Source: Glaciozyma antarctica PI12
Taxonomy: Eukaryota; Basidiomycota; Microbotryomycetes; Kriegeriales; Camptobasidiaceae
Reading direction: 5' to 3'
Length of the DNA: 64,000 nucleotides
NCBI GenBank assembly: GCA_002917775.1
Contig: KZ627160.1
Coordinates: 434,224 to 498,223, forward strand
Positions 9,885 through 21,393 of the stretch are shown in pieces. Positions within the stretch are counted from its first letter, which is position 1. Every line of letters starts with the position of its first letter. Below the pieces are notes generated by a model. The model made no database searches. It worked only from the letters and a program-made list of their open reading frames with translations, and was not told where the DNA came from. A program made the position numbers and the translations under genes.

Positions 9885-11953
9885 TCAGCTCGATTCTGGC
9901 ATTCCTACATCCGGCTTCTCCTCCATCACCTCGTCCTGCGGTCCTTCCCACTCTGCGCCACCCTCCTCAACTCCCAACCCGAGCTCCCTCCCCAGCTCCT
10001 CCATCGAAACCTCGGCTCCATCCCCCACCGGCAACTGATACTCCCCGCCCACCACAGCCTGATACTCGCCGCGGTACTCCCCCATATACTCCCCCAGCAC
10101 CTCCTCAGCCCCCTCGACCTCGGCAACAAACTCGGGCAGCCCCAGCGCCTGATACGCCTCCTCGACACTCGGGTCCACCGCGCCCGCATCGAACGGGAAC
10201 GTAAACGGGTTCTCGAACCCTTCCCCTCCTTGTAGCCCTTCCGTCTCGGCGCGTTCCAACTGATCCAGCAACCCCTGCGTATCGAGCTCGCTAAGCTCCT
10301 CGAACCCTTCTCCCTCCTGCACCACTTCCATCCCTTCTTTCCCAGGACTCTCTCCCGGCATAGGCGTAGCCGCTCCACTCGCTCCGCCGAGACTGCCGCT
10401 CCTCCCTCGCCCGAGCTTGAGGTTGAGCCTGATGCCGCTCCCCTCCGCTTCGAGCTTATCCTTGTCCTTGAGCCCCTTCGAGATCCGGGAGCTGTGTTTC
10501 CGGACCGGCCATTCGACGTTGGAAGCGACGAGAGACGTGTTGCCGACGTACTCGTAGTCGAGCGCTTCTCCTTGAGGTCCGAGAGGACCTGGAGGGCCGA
10601 TTCGAGTGAGTCGGGAGAAGAGGGTGAGAGTGGGTGAATTGGGGAGGGAGAGTCGGGCGGCAACGGAGGAGATGATGGAGGGGAGACGGGGGTGGGGAGG
10701 GGGAGCGAGGAGGGGGGCGTGAGGGGTCGGATGGGGGTTGGCGGGGAGGGCGATCGTGTGAGGGAGGGAGGTGTTAAAGGGGTGAATTTGGGGAGGGGCA
10801 AAGTCGGGAAGGAAGCCGGGAGTGAGGGAGGCGGAGTGGATGGGCGGGATGGGGATCGCACCGAAGAGCGTGTCGGAGGAGAGGGACATGTCGGTCGTGA
10901 GAGAGATGGCGGAGGCGGCGAGTCGGCGTTTGGGGTTCGGGCGAAGCCAAGTTATCTCGTGCGGGATTGAAGGGGCAACAGCGTGGTAGGAAGGGAGGGA
11001 AGAGGCGGCAGATGGAGGAGAAAGGGAGCGTCGTCGACGTCGAGAAGGCGGGGAGAGGGGAGGGAGGAGGGACGCCGGGTGTAGTTCGGCTAGCGTCGAG
11101 GAGGCGTACGGAATCGTCGAGATCCACGGATCTTGCGAAGATCCGGTGTGGGCGCCTGCCCAAGCTTCTGCAGCGGCGTCGCGCTCGAGATCCCGTTCTC
11201 GTCGACGTCGAACGGGCTCGGGCACGTCTCGCTCACGCTCCATTCCTGGGAAAGGCGGCAAAAAGTCGGGGACGTAGGAAGGGATGAGGTTGGGGTCGCG
11301 CCATGAGGAGGGAGGGAGGCCGTCCGCTTGTTCGAGGTGAGGGTCGAAGAGAGAGTACTCCTCCTTGATGCGGACGTGCGACGGTACACCTGGGGAGGGG
11401 GATCTCGGCTCAAGTTCTCCGTCAGAGTTGGGGGAGTCGGTGTCGCTTGCTGGCGTCTCGGGCTCGAGGGGTGCGTCGAGTGCGTCGAGCTCGGATGAGG
11501 TGAGGGGGAGGTAGGTGAGTTGGGCGACTGGCTCGAACGGAGCTGAAAGGCCGAGTCGTTCTGCAGGTACCGTACGACTGTCAGCTAGCGTTCCCTCCAC
11601 CTTTGCAAAGCTCTGAACGCACCTCGTAGAGACCCAGCAAGGTCACGCAGCCGCTCTCCCTCCTCGCCGCCATCGCCTTCCTCCACTTCAGCCTTCAGGT
11701 CTGCTAGCGATCCCGAGCCGAACTCGTCCAAAGCCTTTCCTACATCCCACACCGAAGCCTGGTCCCTCCCTGAGAGCTCTGCATGCTCTTTGGCGGTGGT
11801 CGCGAGGAGTTGGAGATAGTCGGCGACGAGGTCGGAGAGAGTGTGAAGGGGGAGTGTGCGCGAGTGAGAGAAGGGTGCCGAGCGGGTGAGGAGTTCGAGG
11901 GTCGCAAGGTGAAGGAGGTGGGCTGGGAGGGAGGTCGTGCTGTCCTGGCTCAT
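9885..11953 (-). CDS. TFIID histone-fold subunit (TAF3/TAF8 family)
   Basis: The N-terminal exon (about residues 8-75: LLHLATLELLTRSAPF...LSDLVADYLQLLATTAKEHAE...ASVWDVGKALDEFG) is a bromodomain-associated histone fold, as in TAF3 and TAF8, which pair with TAF10 in TFIID. One intron (about 11581-11624) follows. The second exon holds the motif SYVPDFLPPFP; a similar Tyr-Val/Ile-Pro-Asp-Tyr/Phe-Leu-Pro segment follows the histone fold in TAF3. The rest (about 500 residues) is disordered, Ser/Pro-rich and acidic toward the end (GEYMGEYRGEYQAVVGGEYQ). There is no PHD finger at the C-terminus. I cannot separate TAF3 from TAF8 by eye. Divergent from SYP1 and convergent with uricase. Confidence 0.7.
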
Positions 11954-12278
11954 CCTGAAGGCGACGTCTCGTCGTCGTCCGACTCGCTGCTGGTCGATCC
12001 CGTGAAATCTGGCCGATTGTTCTCTTGCTTAGACGAGCTGACTTCCAAGCGGCGAAGGTGTGAGGGAGCGAGTCGACTGGGCGAAGACAACAGACAATCC
12101 GCCAGCCCACCGCGGCTCTCCCTCCTCCCATCGCCCGCCGCGACTCTCCCAGCCCTCTCCCGCAGAGTACGGCCTACGAACCACTCCATAAGCTTCGCAA
12201 AGCTCCACCACCGCCAGCCGACCACCTGGTAGCGTCTCCAGCTCCGTGACCAAGCCGATCCCCACCTGCTCGTCTCCA
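11954..12278. promoter_or_regulatory. Divergent promoter region TAF / SYP1
   Basis: 325 bp between two outward-facing ATGs. No recognised motif. Confidence 0.45.
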
Positions 12279-15200
12279 ATGGCTTCCAACCAGAACAGAT
12301 CAATCTACTCGGACGCCTTCGAGGTAAGCTTTCCGCCTACTTGCGTGCCTTTGGAAGTAGCTCACCATCCTCTCTGCAGGGCGGGAGACCCAACCTCTCG
12401 TTCGCAGCAGCCTCAGCCGTTCGTTGCCCCACGGTTCACCAAACACCGAGCTGCCTCACTGACCCTCTCTCCAGCGCCTCTCCCTCTCCCGCGCTTTCAC
12501 GACCGACCTAGCGTCCTACTACCACGAACGAGCAGCTCTCGAAACCGCCTACGTCAACTCGCTCGAGAAGCTCCGCACGCGGCTCCACGGCACGTCCTCC
12601 TCAACCGTCTTTACCGCTGTCGAGGCGCTCGGATTAGATAGGAAGGAGGCGGATAGGCAGTTGGGAGCATGGAAGGGAGTCCAGGAGAGGCTGGAGACGG
12701 AGGTCGTCGAGACTGCGAGGGTGCATGAGCTGTGGCGCAAGAAGGTCGTGGAGGAGGTGGAGGGGCCCTTGAGGTCGAGCCTGGGGAAGCAGGATTGGAT
12801 CCGGTGGGGTCAGATCGATCGTGACATGGCGTCGACGGTTCACGAGTACGAGTCGACGCTCGAGAAGGTCCAGAAGGTGTGTTCTCGCTTTGCTGGCGGG
12901 AGACGCCATCGTTCGGTGCTAACAGCTCGCTGCCTTGTCCTCGCAGGCGCAGAGCAAAGGCGGATCCAAGGCTTCGAAATCGGCGACCTCTAAGCTCCTC
13001 TCGACTCAATCTCACCTTTCAACCCTCGGCTCAGCTCTCACCTCCTCTCTCCCACCCTACCTCAACGCCTCGCAAGCTCTCGACGCCTCGCACGCCGGTT
13101 TCCTCAAGGAGGCTCTCATCCGCTACGGCACTATCAGCTCCGACCTTGGCCGCGAGCGCATGGAAGCAGGAGAGCGCGTCCTCGTCGCCGTCTTCTCTGT
13201 CGTCTGTCGACAGCGAGATGCAAGGCTGGGCCCTCCGTGAGTCGATGCGCGCTGGAGCAGGCGTTGTCGACCGAGCAAGACTAGCGAACGGCGCCGAGTT
13301 TGGAGCGCCGAGCTCGAACGGAGGAGTGAGGGGGCAGACGATCCAGGAGGAGCCGAGTTCGCTTCGTGCGCCGGTCCAGGATCGTGAACGCGTGCCTTGT
13401 GAGCTCTATTGTTTCATTTCTCTGACGCTGGCGACTGACTCCTGCTTCCTAGCCATCTCTCGCGCCGCCCCTCCCCCCGTCGCCTCACTCGCCCTCCCCG
13501 CCCCCGCCCCCGTCCGTCCTCACCACCCTCCTTCCTCCGGATCTCACACCGGCAGTACTGGCGGCGGAGGAGGAGGCTCCAAGTTTTCCTCCATGTTCAA
13601 GCGAGACCGATCATCCTCCGTCGTCGGATCCTCCAAGTACGGCAACCTCGACGTTCCATCCTCCTCGCACCAGGCGCACGACCGACAATCGATCGACAGC
13701 CGGCAGAGCGACGACGTGGAGGAGGTCATGGGCGGAAGAGAAGGGAGCACCAAGTCGAAGAAACGCGAGTCGCTTATGCCGTTTTCGTCTGGAGGACTCT
13801 TCAGGCGTGGGACGAAGATGGGAGCGGGACCGAGCCTGAGCTTGGAGAGGAGGGAGAGCGAGGTGATGCAGTCGGCACCGGCGAGGTACGAGCAGCCCAA
13901 GGCAAAGGAACCGACGGCGAGCGTCGATGAGCGTCGGTTACTCGGTCCCGCCTGCTGGCTACGACAAGCAGCCTTGGGAGTCGAACGGCGGCGGAGCGAA
14001 TCTTATGGACGACGACGACGAAGGTGCCGAGGAGGCGTACGTTCTCGCTCTGATCCGCTGGCGAGAAACTTGCTGACCAGAGATACAGATCCGCCCTCCC
14101 CGTCGCCCGACTCCCGAACGTCGCCATCGCCCCCTCTACCATCACCGAGAACGAGTCCGACCGCCAAGCCGCTCTCGAGCGCGTCAAGTCGACCCTCCTC
14201 TCCTCCAAGCCCCTCGGCGCCCCCATGTCCTCCCCTCTTCTCGGCAACCCCAACGTCAGCGGTATCACTCGTCGTGGAACCGCTCGAGGACGCCGAGATG
14301 TTCGGACGACGACCTACAACCCCGTCATACCCGACGACGTGCCCCTCGGTCGACTCCTCGAGCAGCAGCGCGCGCAGGAGGTCTCGACACCGTCGCGCAT
14401 GCCGTCGATGCCGTTCGCGACTTCGCCGACTGGAACGGTGTTTGGCGAGCGGGCCAACTCGATGCTCTCGATGGCTTCTACGGCCGGAGGACGCGTTGGA
14501 GTCGTGGACCCGTTCGAGGGAGCTACGACGCCCGGTCTAAGGGCCAGCATCGTCGAGACGGTCAACGTCCTCTCCAAGAACGGCATCGTCAGCCGCGTCA
14601 TGATCACAGGCGAGATCTCCCTCTCTCACCGCCTGGCGCCTGGCGCGTCGACGGACGGCGTCCGGATCAGGATCGCGCATTTCGAGCAGTTCGAGAAGGC
14701 GGCGCCCAACTCGGCTTACCTCTCCCCCGTCCCCGACTCTCCAGGCGACTACCTCGTCTCTCCCTCCCTCTCCACCACCCCCTCCTCGGCCGTCGTCCTC
14801 AAGTACCAGCTACACGTTCCCGAAGGATCAGAAGACGCGTTCGTCCCGCTGCACGTACGCGCGAACTGGCGTTGCGAGCCGACGCAGACGCGCGTCATGG
14901 TCGTTTACTCCGCCAACACGGCGGCCAAGCTGGCGAGTGGTGGGGAATCGCCGTTCGGGGAGGAGGAGGCGAGGTTGGACGACCTGAGCTTCCAGGTCCC
15001 CCTCTCGGTCAACGCGGTCACGTTCCAGGCGAAACCGGCAGCGGTGTGGAGTCCTGAGCATGCGAAGCTCTCGTTTGCGGTTGGAGGGGTGGGGATGGGA
15101 GGAGGAGAGGAGGGAAAGCTGCTCGCGAGCATCGTGACGGAGAGTCAGGCGGTCGCGCAGCCTGTGGCGGTGAGGTGGAAGTGTGTGGGAGGGTGCGTGA

Positions 15201-15289
15201 GTGGGGTGGGAGTGGAGGTGGTGGGTGGGGAACAGGTGGAGGAGGTGTTGAGGACTACGGTGTCGGGCAAGTACTTGGTGGCGCCGTGA
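12279..15289 (+). CDS. SYP1: SYP1/FCHO-type F-BAR and mu-homology endocytic protein
   Basis: Early coat protein of clathrin-mediated endocytosis that bends membrane and recruits cargo. The N-terminal F-BAR coiled coil is visible in exons 2-4 (SRAFTTDLASYYHERAALET, AYVNSLEKL, GAWKGVQERLETEVVETARV, LNASQALDASHAGFLKEAL). A long Ser/Pro linker follows. The C-terminal muHD starts near VNVLSKNGIVSRVMITGEIS and ends VSGKYLVAP at 15289. Introns lie near 12325-12378, 12432-12472, 12876-12946, 13398-13451 and others. At 13196-13209 a perfect 7-bp tandem duplication (tctgtcg twice) shifts the frame just after AGERVLVAVFSV. Dropping one unit restores the F-BAR C-terminus. A duplication in the assembly or a real lesion are both possible. 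Convergent with RPA49. Confidence 0.88.
13196..13209 (+). repeat. 7-bp perfect tandem duplication inside SYP1
   Basis: tctgtcg occurs twice with no spacer within the F-BAR coding exon. It accounts exactly for the +1 frame change between AGERVLVAVFSV and DSEMQGWALRESM. The same kind of 7-bp duplication occurs in SET2 at 19062-19075. Confidence 0.8.
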
Positions 15290-15476
15290 GGGGTTTTAGA
15301 CGGATAGGAGCGACGCTCGTTTTTGGTAGTTTGGTTATCGTAACTCTTAAGGCCGTGAAGAGACTTGGAAGCAGAAAGCGAGGAGAGTGAGGAGAAAGCA
15401 GCGAAGCGGAAGCAGACCGTCGCACCGAGTCCCTCTCCTCGCCAGATCTATCCGACCAATCCCTTGCACACCTCGT

Positions 15477-17014
15477 TCACCTCTTCACCGCTCCCCTCCT
15501 CTCTTTCGGGAACTCGAGCGGGACCTTGAGGACCGCCCGCTTCGCCTTCTTCGCCTCGTTGAGCGTCGACGCCGCGCCGGACGCGACGAGTCGCTGGCAT
15601 TCTGCGGTAGCAGGGGAGACGACGTGGCATCCAAGCGACTTGAACATCTCCTCGACCCTGTTGCGACCTCGTCAGTTGCGATGTTAGAGGGAGAAAGAAT
15701 GCCGACGCACTTCTTCGTTCCGAGTCCGAGATCCTCTGCGATCGTCGCTACGTCCGTTCCCCACCCATCGAGGCGGAGGACAATGACGAACAAGAACGAC
15801 AAGAGCTTAAGCTCCGTCGGACCCGTGACCTTCCTCCTCTCCTCTCCCCCAACCTTCATCCTCTCCGTAAACCTCTCCACCAGCCCGTCCAGCACCTCAC
15901 TCTTCGGTCCCCCCATCCTCTCCGCCAACTTGGCTCCATCAATATCCTTGCCTACCATCGCAGCCTTGCGGAACGCAAAGAGGTACGAAAGGTGAATGAG
16001 GAGGCGAACCTTGCGAAGCTCCTTCGCACTGAGCGAAGGCGCAGCGTCGTCCTCCCTGTTGGGAAGGATCTTACGCATCTGGTTCGCGAGGAAGGTCGAG
16101 CGGCGGTAAGGGAGGAAAGCGTTGCGCTCCTTAATCGTCTTGACGCTGAGGACGTTGCGAAGGACCTCGTCGAGCGCGGCGAGCTCGTCTGGCGAGACGC
16201 AGCCGTCGAGAGCGTACACCTCCTTCGGGTCCTTGGCATCCATGTTGAAAGGGGGAATGGGACGTTGAGCGTTGGCGACGCTTTCGATGTGCGCCATGGT
16301 GGGGAGGGTGGAGGAGGAGGCAGAGATGGAGGCGAGGAGGAGGGACTGAGTGTCCGAGGCGGTACCGTACGACTCGACGGTGAGCTTGTTGCGCTCCATG
16401 GCGCGGATGTTGCGGATCGCTTTACGCGTACCGAACGTCGTGCCGAGGAGGGCGCGTTGAATCGACATTTGTTCAGAGGTGTGCGCCGAGGGGAGGGATT
16501 TGAGGGAGGTGATGGAGACGGAGAGGGAGTGGAGAGGGGCGGAGTGAAGAGTGAGAGTGTTGGTCCGGGGGTTGTGCACGCCGAGCATGTACCTGCGTGC
16601 ATCCTGAGTTAGCTTGCGAAGAACGAGAAAGCGAGAGGACGCACTGAGTAGAGTGACCTGCTGCTTCCCCTGCGACCTGTCCGTCTCCATGCCCTAACTC
16701 CGTTCCCATATGATTCCGACTATCGTACTCCATCTGGTCCGTCTGCGCTGCTAGCACCGTCTTGTCTTCCGAGGGTTCGCCGGTCTGAGAGTACAGGGTG
16801 AAGGGCGTTCGGGAGGGAGGCTGAACAGAGGGGAAGAGAGCTGCGCGCGCGGGTGTGAGTTGGCTACGTTTCTAGCTTTCAAGCTGTGCTAGTAAGACCT
16901 ACCGAATACGGGTCCGAGAGTGTTGTCCTCCTCCTGAGCTACCGAGACTTCGATTGCTTGACCTGCTGCTCCCTTCTGTCGCTTGCGAGAGCCTGAACCT
17001 GAAGGAGTAGACAT
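15477..17014 (-). CDS. RPA49: RNA polymerase I subunit A49
   Basis: The A49 subunit helps Pol I initiation and elongation on rDNA. The protein starts MSTPSGSGSRKRQKGAAGQA. It contains the A49 dimerisation region (YMLGVHNPRTNTLTLHSAPL, RALLGTTFGTRKAIRNIRAM) and the C-terminal tandem winged-helix part (NMRKILPN-type segment FLANQMRKILPN, LIHLSYLFAFRKAAMVG, LLSFLFVIVLRLDGWGTDVA). It ends KVPLEFPKERRGAVKR. Introns lie near 16860-16904, 16594-16645 and 15660-15710. The first residues are basic (SRKRQK), consistent with nuclear import. Divergent from SET2 across 466 bp. Confidence 0.88.
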
Positions 17015-17480
17015 GGCGGTGCTTTTGGCGAGCGAGTCCAAGTCGGCTAGACTGAGTGAGGCGCTGGTGGAGCTGTCGGCGTGGAGGAAGTGGAGAGGGA
17101 GGATGTCTTTTTTCGAGCTGTCGGCTGCTTTGCGGTCAACGCGTGGATTGGCGACGAGGAGGTGATGGCGTCCTAGGTGGCAGCGAGGACGATTAGAGTA
17201 GCTTCTAGCTTAACGTATACCGCCAGAGAGGTGTGGAGAAGGAAGGAAAGAACCAACCTGCCCTGAGCCTCCTCCCGCTTGACCAAGTCCTCGCGCGCCG
17301 TGTTGCTCTTCTCCTTCTTCCCTCCGCTCTCGGTGTACTCGTTTCTCTCGTGTTTGCGGCGGCTTAAGAGCTTGGTCTGATCGAGGTACGTCCAACAACT
17401 GCTCCCCGTCGCGTCCCAGTCTTCCAATCCTGAGCTCCCCGTTCCACAGCAGCCCCTCCCGCCTTCTCCAGTCGAACGCG
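17015..17480. promoter_or_regulatory. Divergent promoter region RPA49 / SET2
   Basis: 466 bp between the two ATGs. A T-rich element (gtcttttttcgagct, near 17104) is the only obvious departure from GC-rich sequence. Minus-strand open frames here have no recognisable content. Confidence 0.45.
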
Positions 17481-20400
17481 ATGGCAGCAGGAGGAATCAC
17501 AATCTCCCCCTCCTCGCCTTACTACCCTACACCGACCTCCCCTCCCGCAGTAATCAAGGCCGCAGGAACGGACGACGCGAAGATGGACGTCGATCGCCCG
17601 TTCGTCGCTTCGCTAGGAGATGGACTGGCCCGCGTGGAAAGGAGGAGCGAGTCGCCCGGGGGCAGGTCCAGCGACGGGGGACCACTGAGGGTGAGGTTCT
17701 CCGAAACGGTGAGCGTGCAGGTCCTGCACGCGCATGGCGAGGACGAGGAGAATCCCTTCGTGCGGTCCCCGCCCGCCGAGTCGTCCTTCCTCAACCCAGC
17801 AGGCCCTTCCTACGCCGACAGCCTCTCCGCCCCGCTCCCCACCTCTTTCGTAACCCGCACCATCACCACGCACCTCCCTTCGTCCCCGCGCCAACTCTCT
17901 CCAGAACCGCGCGACACGAAGCCTTTCTCCCTCCCCCCTTCCCTCGCCTCCTCCCCCGCCGCTTCTCCTCGACCCCGACTCCCCCGAGAAGCCTCGTCCA
18001 TGGATCGCAAGCCGTCGCTCAGCGGAGGGTCCGACAATAGCGGGAGCGGCAACTCGACGCCCATTTCTAGGACCGACTCGCCTGCGCCTTCGGGGTCGGC
18101 GCTAAAGGGGAAAGGCAAGGGCAAGGGGAAGAAGTTCAAGGAGGTTGTGGAGGCGCAGTTGATTGGGGACTTGCCGCTGGCGGAGGAGGAGGTGCGTTTC
18201 GCGTGTGGTGGCGCGGGAGTGCTGGGAGCTAACGCGACTTGGGCAGGCGTTGAGTACGTTTGTGGAGCTGAGCGAGTGCACGTATGCTTCGAAAGCGCTC
18301 GGGAACTTGGCGTACTACGACGAGGACTCGATGCGATGCGATTGCTCTTACGACCCTGGTCAGTCCTCGTTCGGCGTGTCTGGCTAAGACCGGAGCTGAC
18401 TCGGGGACCCAGGTTGTGATGAGCTGGAACAGGCGTGTGGAGAGGATTCTCAGTGTATGAATAGGCTTATGCAGATCGAGTGCGTCAAGGGGGACTGTCG
18501 GTGTCAGCGGCACTGCCAGAACCAAAGGTAAGCCCGCTCCCGTTGGTCCAGAGCTTCAGGGATAGCAGCTGATGGTTTGAGGAACGCAAAGGTTTCAGAC
18601 CAAGGAGTACGCGCCGATTGAGATTGTCAAGACGGAGAAGAAGGGCTTCGGAGTGCGAACGAGCGTCAACCTGCCTCAGTGCGTTCCTTCCTCCTGATCT
18701 GTGAGGCTACAGACTTACGCATTCGTGGTGCAGAGACACGTTTGTCTACGAGTACGTCGGCGAGGTCATCGGCCCCGTCGTCTTTGCGCGCAAGATGAAG
18801 GAGTACGGCGCGGAGGGGATTCGGCATTTCTACTTTATGGCTCTTGACAAGGACATCGTGCGTTCTTCTCATGCTTTTCTTCCCTCAAACCTGAGCTAAC
18901 AACTGGTCTGCGCGCCAGTTCATCGACGCGACCAAGCGAGGCGGAAAAGGTCGGTTCCTTAACCACTCGTGCAACCCCAACTGCTTCGTCGCCAAGTGGA
19001 CCGTCGGGCGCAAGATGCGCATGGGCATCTTCACCAAGCGCAATATCAAGAAGGACCTCGAGTTCAACGTTCAACTACAACGTTGATCGCTACGGGTGCG
19101 TTCACTCTCCTCCCGCGCTGATCTTCCAGGACTGACGTGTGGGACGGTGCAGGCATACGGCGCAGGAGTGCTATTGTGGCGAGCCGAACTGCGTGGGCTA
19201 CATTGGCGGGAAGACGCAGACTGATATCGGAGGGATGGACGACTTGTACCTCGAGGGTGCGTCCCGCCGCTTTTGTCTCGCAGAGAACGCTCACTGACGA
19301 CTCTCTGCAGCTCTGGGAATTGCGGAGGAGGTCGAAGCGCTTGGGTTGCGCGGGACCAAGAAGAAGAAGGGGAAGAAGCTCGACGAGGACTTTATGGTTC
19401 GTTCTCCTCGCTCGCACTCTACCACAAGCCACTGACGACTCCGTGCGTAGGCGCTTCTCAAGCCCATCGACATTGACGAAGTTCCCAAGGTCGCTGCTGC
19501 CGTTCGGCAGGCCATCACGAATCGACGGATCCTGGAGAAGCTGCTCTCGAGGATGCAGGTGCGTCTTCTTAGCTCGGCAGGGGGAGGAATGGGACTGACA
19601 TCGTGCTAGATGACGAAGGACGCTGAGGCGCAGAGTCAGTTCTTGCGACTGCACGGGTTTGTCGTCATGGGAAATGTCCTCAAGGAGTACGCCTCGGATA
19701 TGGCAATCATCACTCTGGTGCGTTCGGGGTTCTGCTCGAGTGGTGCGGTGCGGGCGGCTGATTAGGACTGGCACTGCAGGTGCTCGAGATCTTGTCCAAG
19801 TGGCCTCTCATTACGCGAAACAAGCTCGAGGCGACCAAGATGGATGAGGGCGTCAAGCGGTGTGCGGAGATGGAGGATGCGAAGGTCCAGCTGCTCGCTT
19901 TGAACGTGCGTGCTCGTCTTCCCCTCGACTTACCCGACGCTCACATGGCTCTCACCGCAGCTGCTTGCCACCTGGGACGAACTCGAGCTCGGATTCCGGA
20001 TAAAGAAGATTGCCAAGGTGCGCCCCGTCGTCCGGCCCTCCAGCATAGGAGACTAACTACTCGGACGAACGTAGGAACTTGACGACGACGGCGAACGCAA
20101 GCGACCCGCCGAACTCACCATCGAGCACATCGCCAAGCGCGCCCGCCTCGACGACCTCCCCTCTCCTAGCGAACCCTCTCGCCCCGCCTTCATCAAGCCC
20201 GAAGCCTCCATCATCCGCGTCTCGACTCCCGTCCCTCCTCCCGGATGGAAGATGCACCGCGCGCCGGATTCGGGCAAGCCCTACTACGAGAACGTCTACA
20301 ACGCCAAAGTCCAGTGGCTCTTCCCTACCGCTCCCGCCGTCGACGATACGCCGAAACCGGTTGCGTTGGACGTCAATGCCATCATCGCGCAGGTGCAGGC

Positions 20401-21251
20401 CGAGGCGGACGCGTTGGCGGAGAAGGAGGCCAAGGCGAGGGAGGCGGAGGTGGAGAAGAAGAAGCTGGCGGCGAGGGAGGCCAAGGGCAAGGGGAAGGAT
20501 CGGACCAAGACGGCGGGGAGCAGTGCGGCGAGTAAGGCGAAGCGGGTCATGTCGTTGTTCAGCCCAGTCGTCGTCGGCGTTATGAACAAGTATCGCGACA
20601 AGTTTGATACGGAGCAGTTCAAGACGCGGGCGCGCGAGGTGCGTTCTCCTTTCCGCTCGTTCTCCAACGATGGCAGCTGACGATTTGCGGTTCAGGTCAC
20701 ACAAACGTTGATCGACAAGGAGAAGAAGAAGCCCAACTACGAGAGCGAATCGTACGACAAGCTCTCATCTGAGAAGATCTCCAAGATCAAGATGTTCGTC
20801 CAAAGGAGTGGATCCCTCAAGCTCGTCGACCGCAAAGGCGCTCAGCGTCCTCGAACGCAAAAGCTCCAAGCACTCGACCACCACTTCCGCCTCGGCCACC
20901 CCCACCGCTTCGACCTCGGCTCCCTCCCCTTCGACCGCTTCGACTCCCCGCATCCCCGCCTCCTACGTCCGACCTCATCACACCCTCTCTCCCCGACCCG
21001 CCAGTCCTTCGCCTCCACGGCAGACCTCGTACGACAAGCCCGCGTCGTACGAACGACCCCTCGCGACGAACGGCGCGAACTCGAATGGCGGGCCGAGCGA
21101 AGAGCAGTATGCGAACCTCGCTGCAGCCATGGGGATCGGGGCGGGAGGAGAGCAGAGGGATGTTGTGATGGAGGAGCAGGGGACGCCGCCGGGGACACCG
21201 CCGTCGAGGAGGAGAGCGCTGCCGGGCGAAGGATGGGAAGCAGGCGTGTAG
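17481..21251 (+). CDS. SET2: SET2 histone H3 lysine-36 methyltransferase
   Basis: Methylates H3K36 behind elongating Pol II. The order is a disordered N-terminus, an AWS zinc region ([37 protein letters not shown]), and the SET domain ([27 protein letters not shown]). Post-SET Cys ([15 protein letters not shown]) follows, then a helical TFIIS-N-like region, a WW domain ([20 protein letters not shown]) and the SRI domain ([20 protein letters not shown]). At least ten short introns. Two frame interruptions occur. A perfect 7-bp duplication at 19062-19075 falls inside the SET/post-SET junction ([11 protein letters not shown]). A 1-nt shift lies near 20800 at the end of SRI, after which a Ser/Pro tail runs to 21251. 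If real, the first would truncate the enzyme before its post-SET zinc site. Confidence 0.9.
19062..19075 (+). repeat. 7-bp perfect tandem duplication inside the SET2 catalytic domain
   Basis: gttcaac occurs twice without spacer. The conserved reading [11 protein letters not shown] is recovered with one unit; with two the frame ends within a few codons. Same unit length as in SYP1 (13196-13209). Confidence 0.85.
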
Positions 21252-21393
21252 GAAGGAGACTTGTCGCCACATCTTGAAATGTTGCTTGCATGGCTTGATG
21301 CGGGTCGTTCGCTTGACTTGCGGTGGGGAAGAAGCTTCCAGCTTCGGTCGTTCGCGAGTAATGGTGTTTCAAGCAACAACGGTCGGTACAAGC

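Noticed and set aside
16651-16720. Frameshift in RPA49 between two overlapping open frames
   Set aside because: Placing the donor at gtgcgtcc and the acceptor at cacgcag joins HSTQ to YMLGVHNP in frame, so no break is needed.
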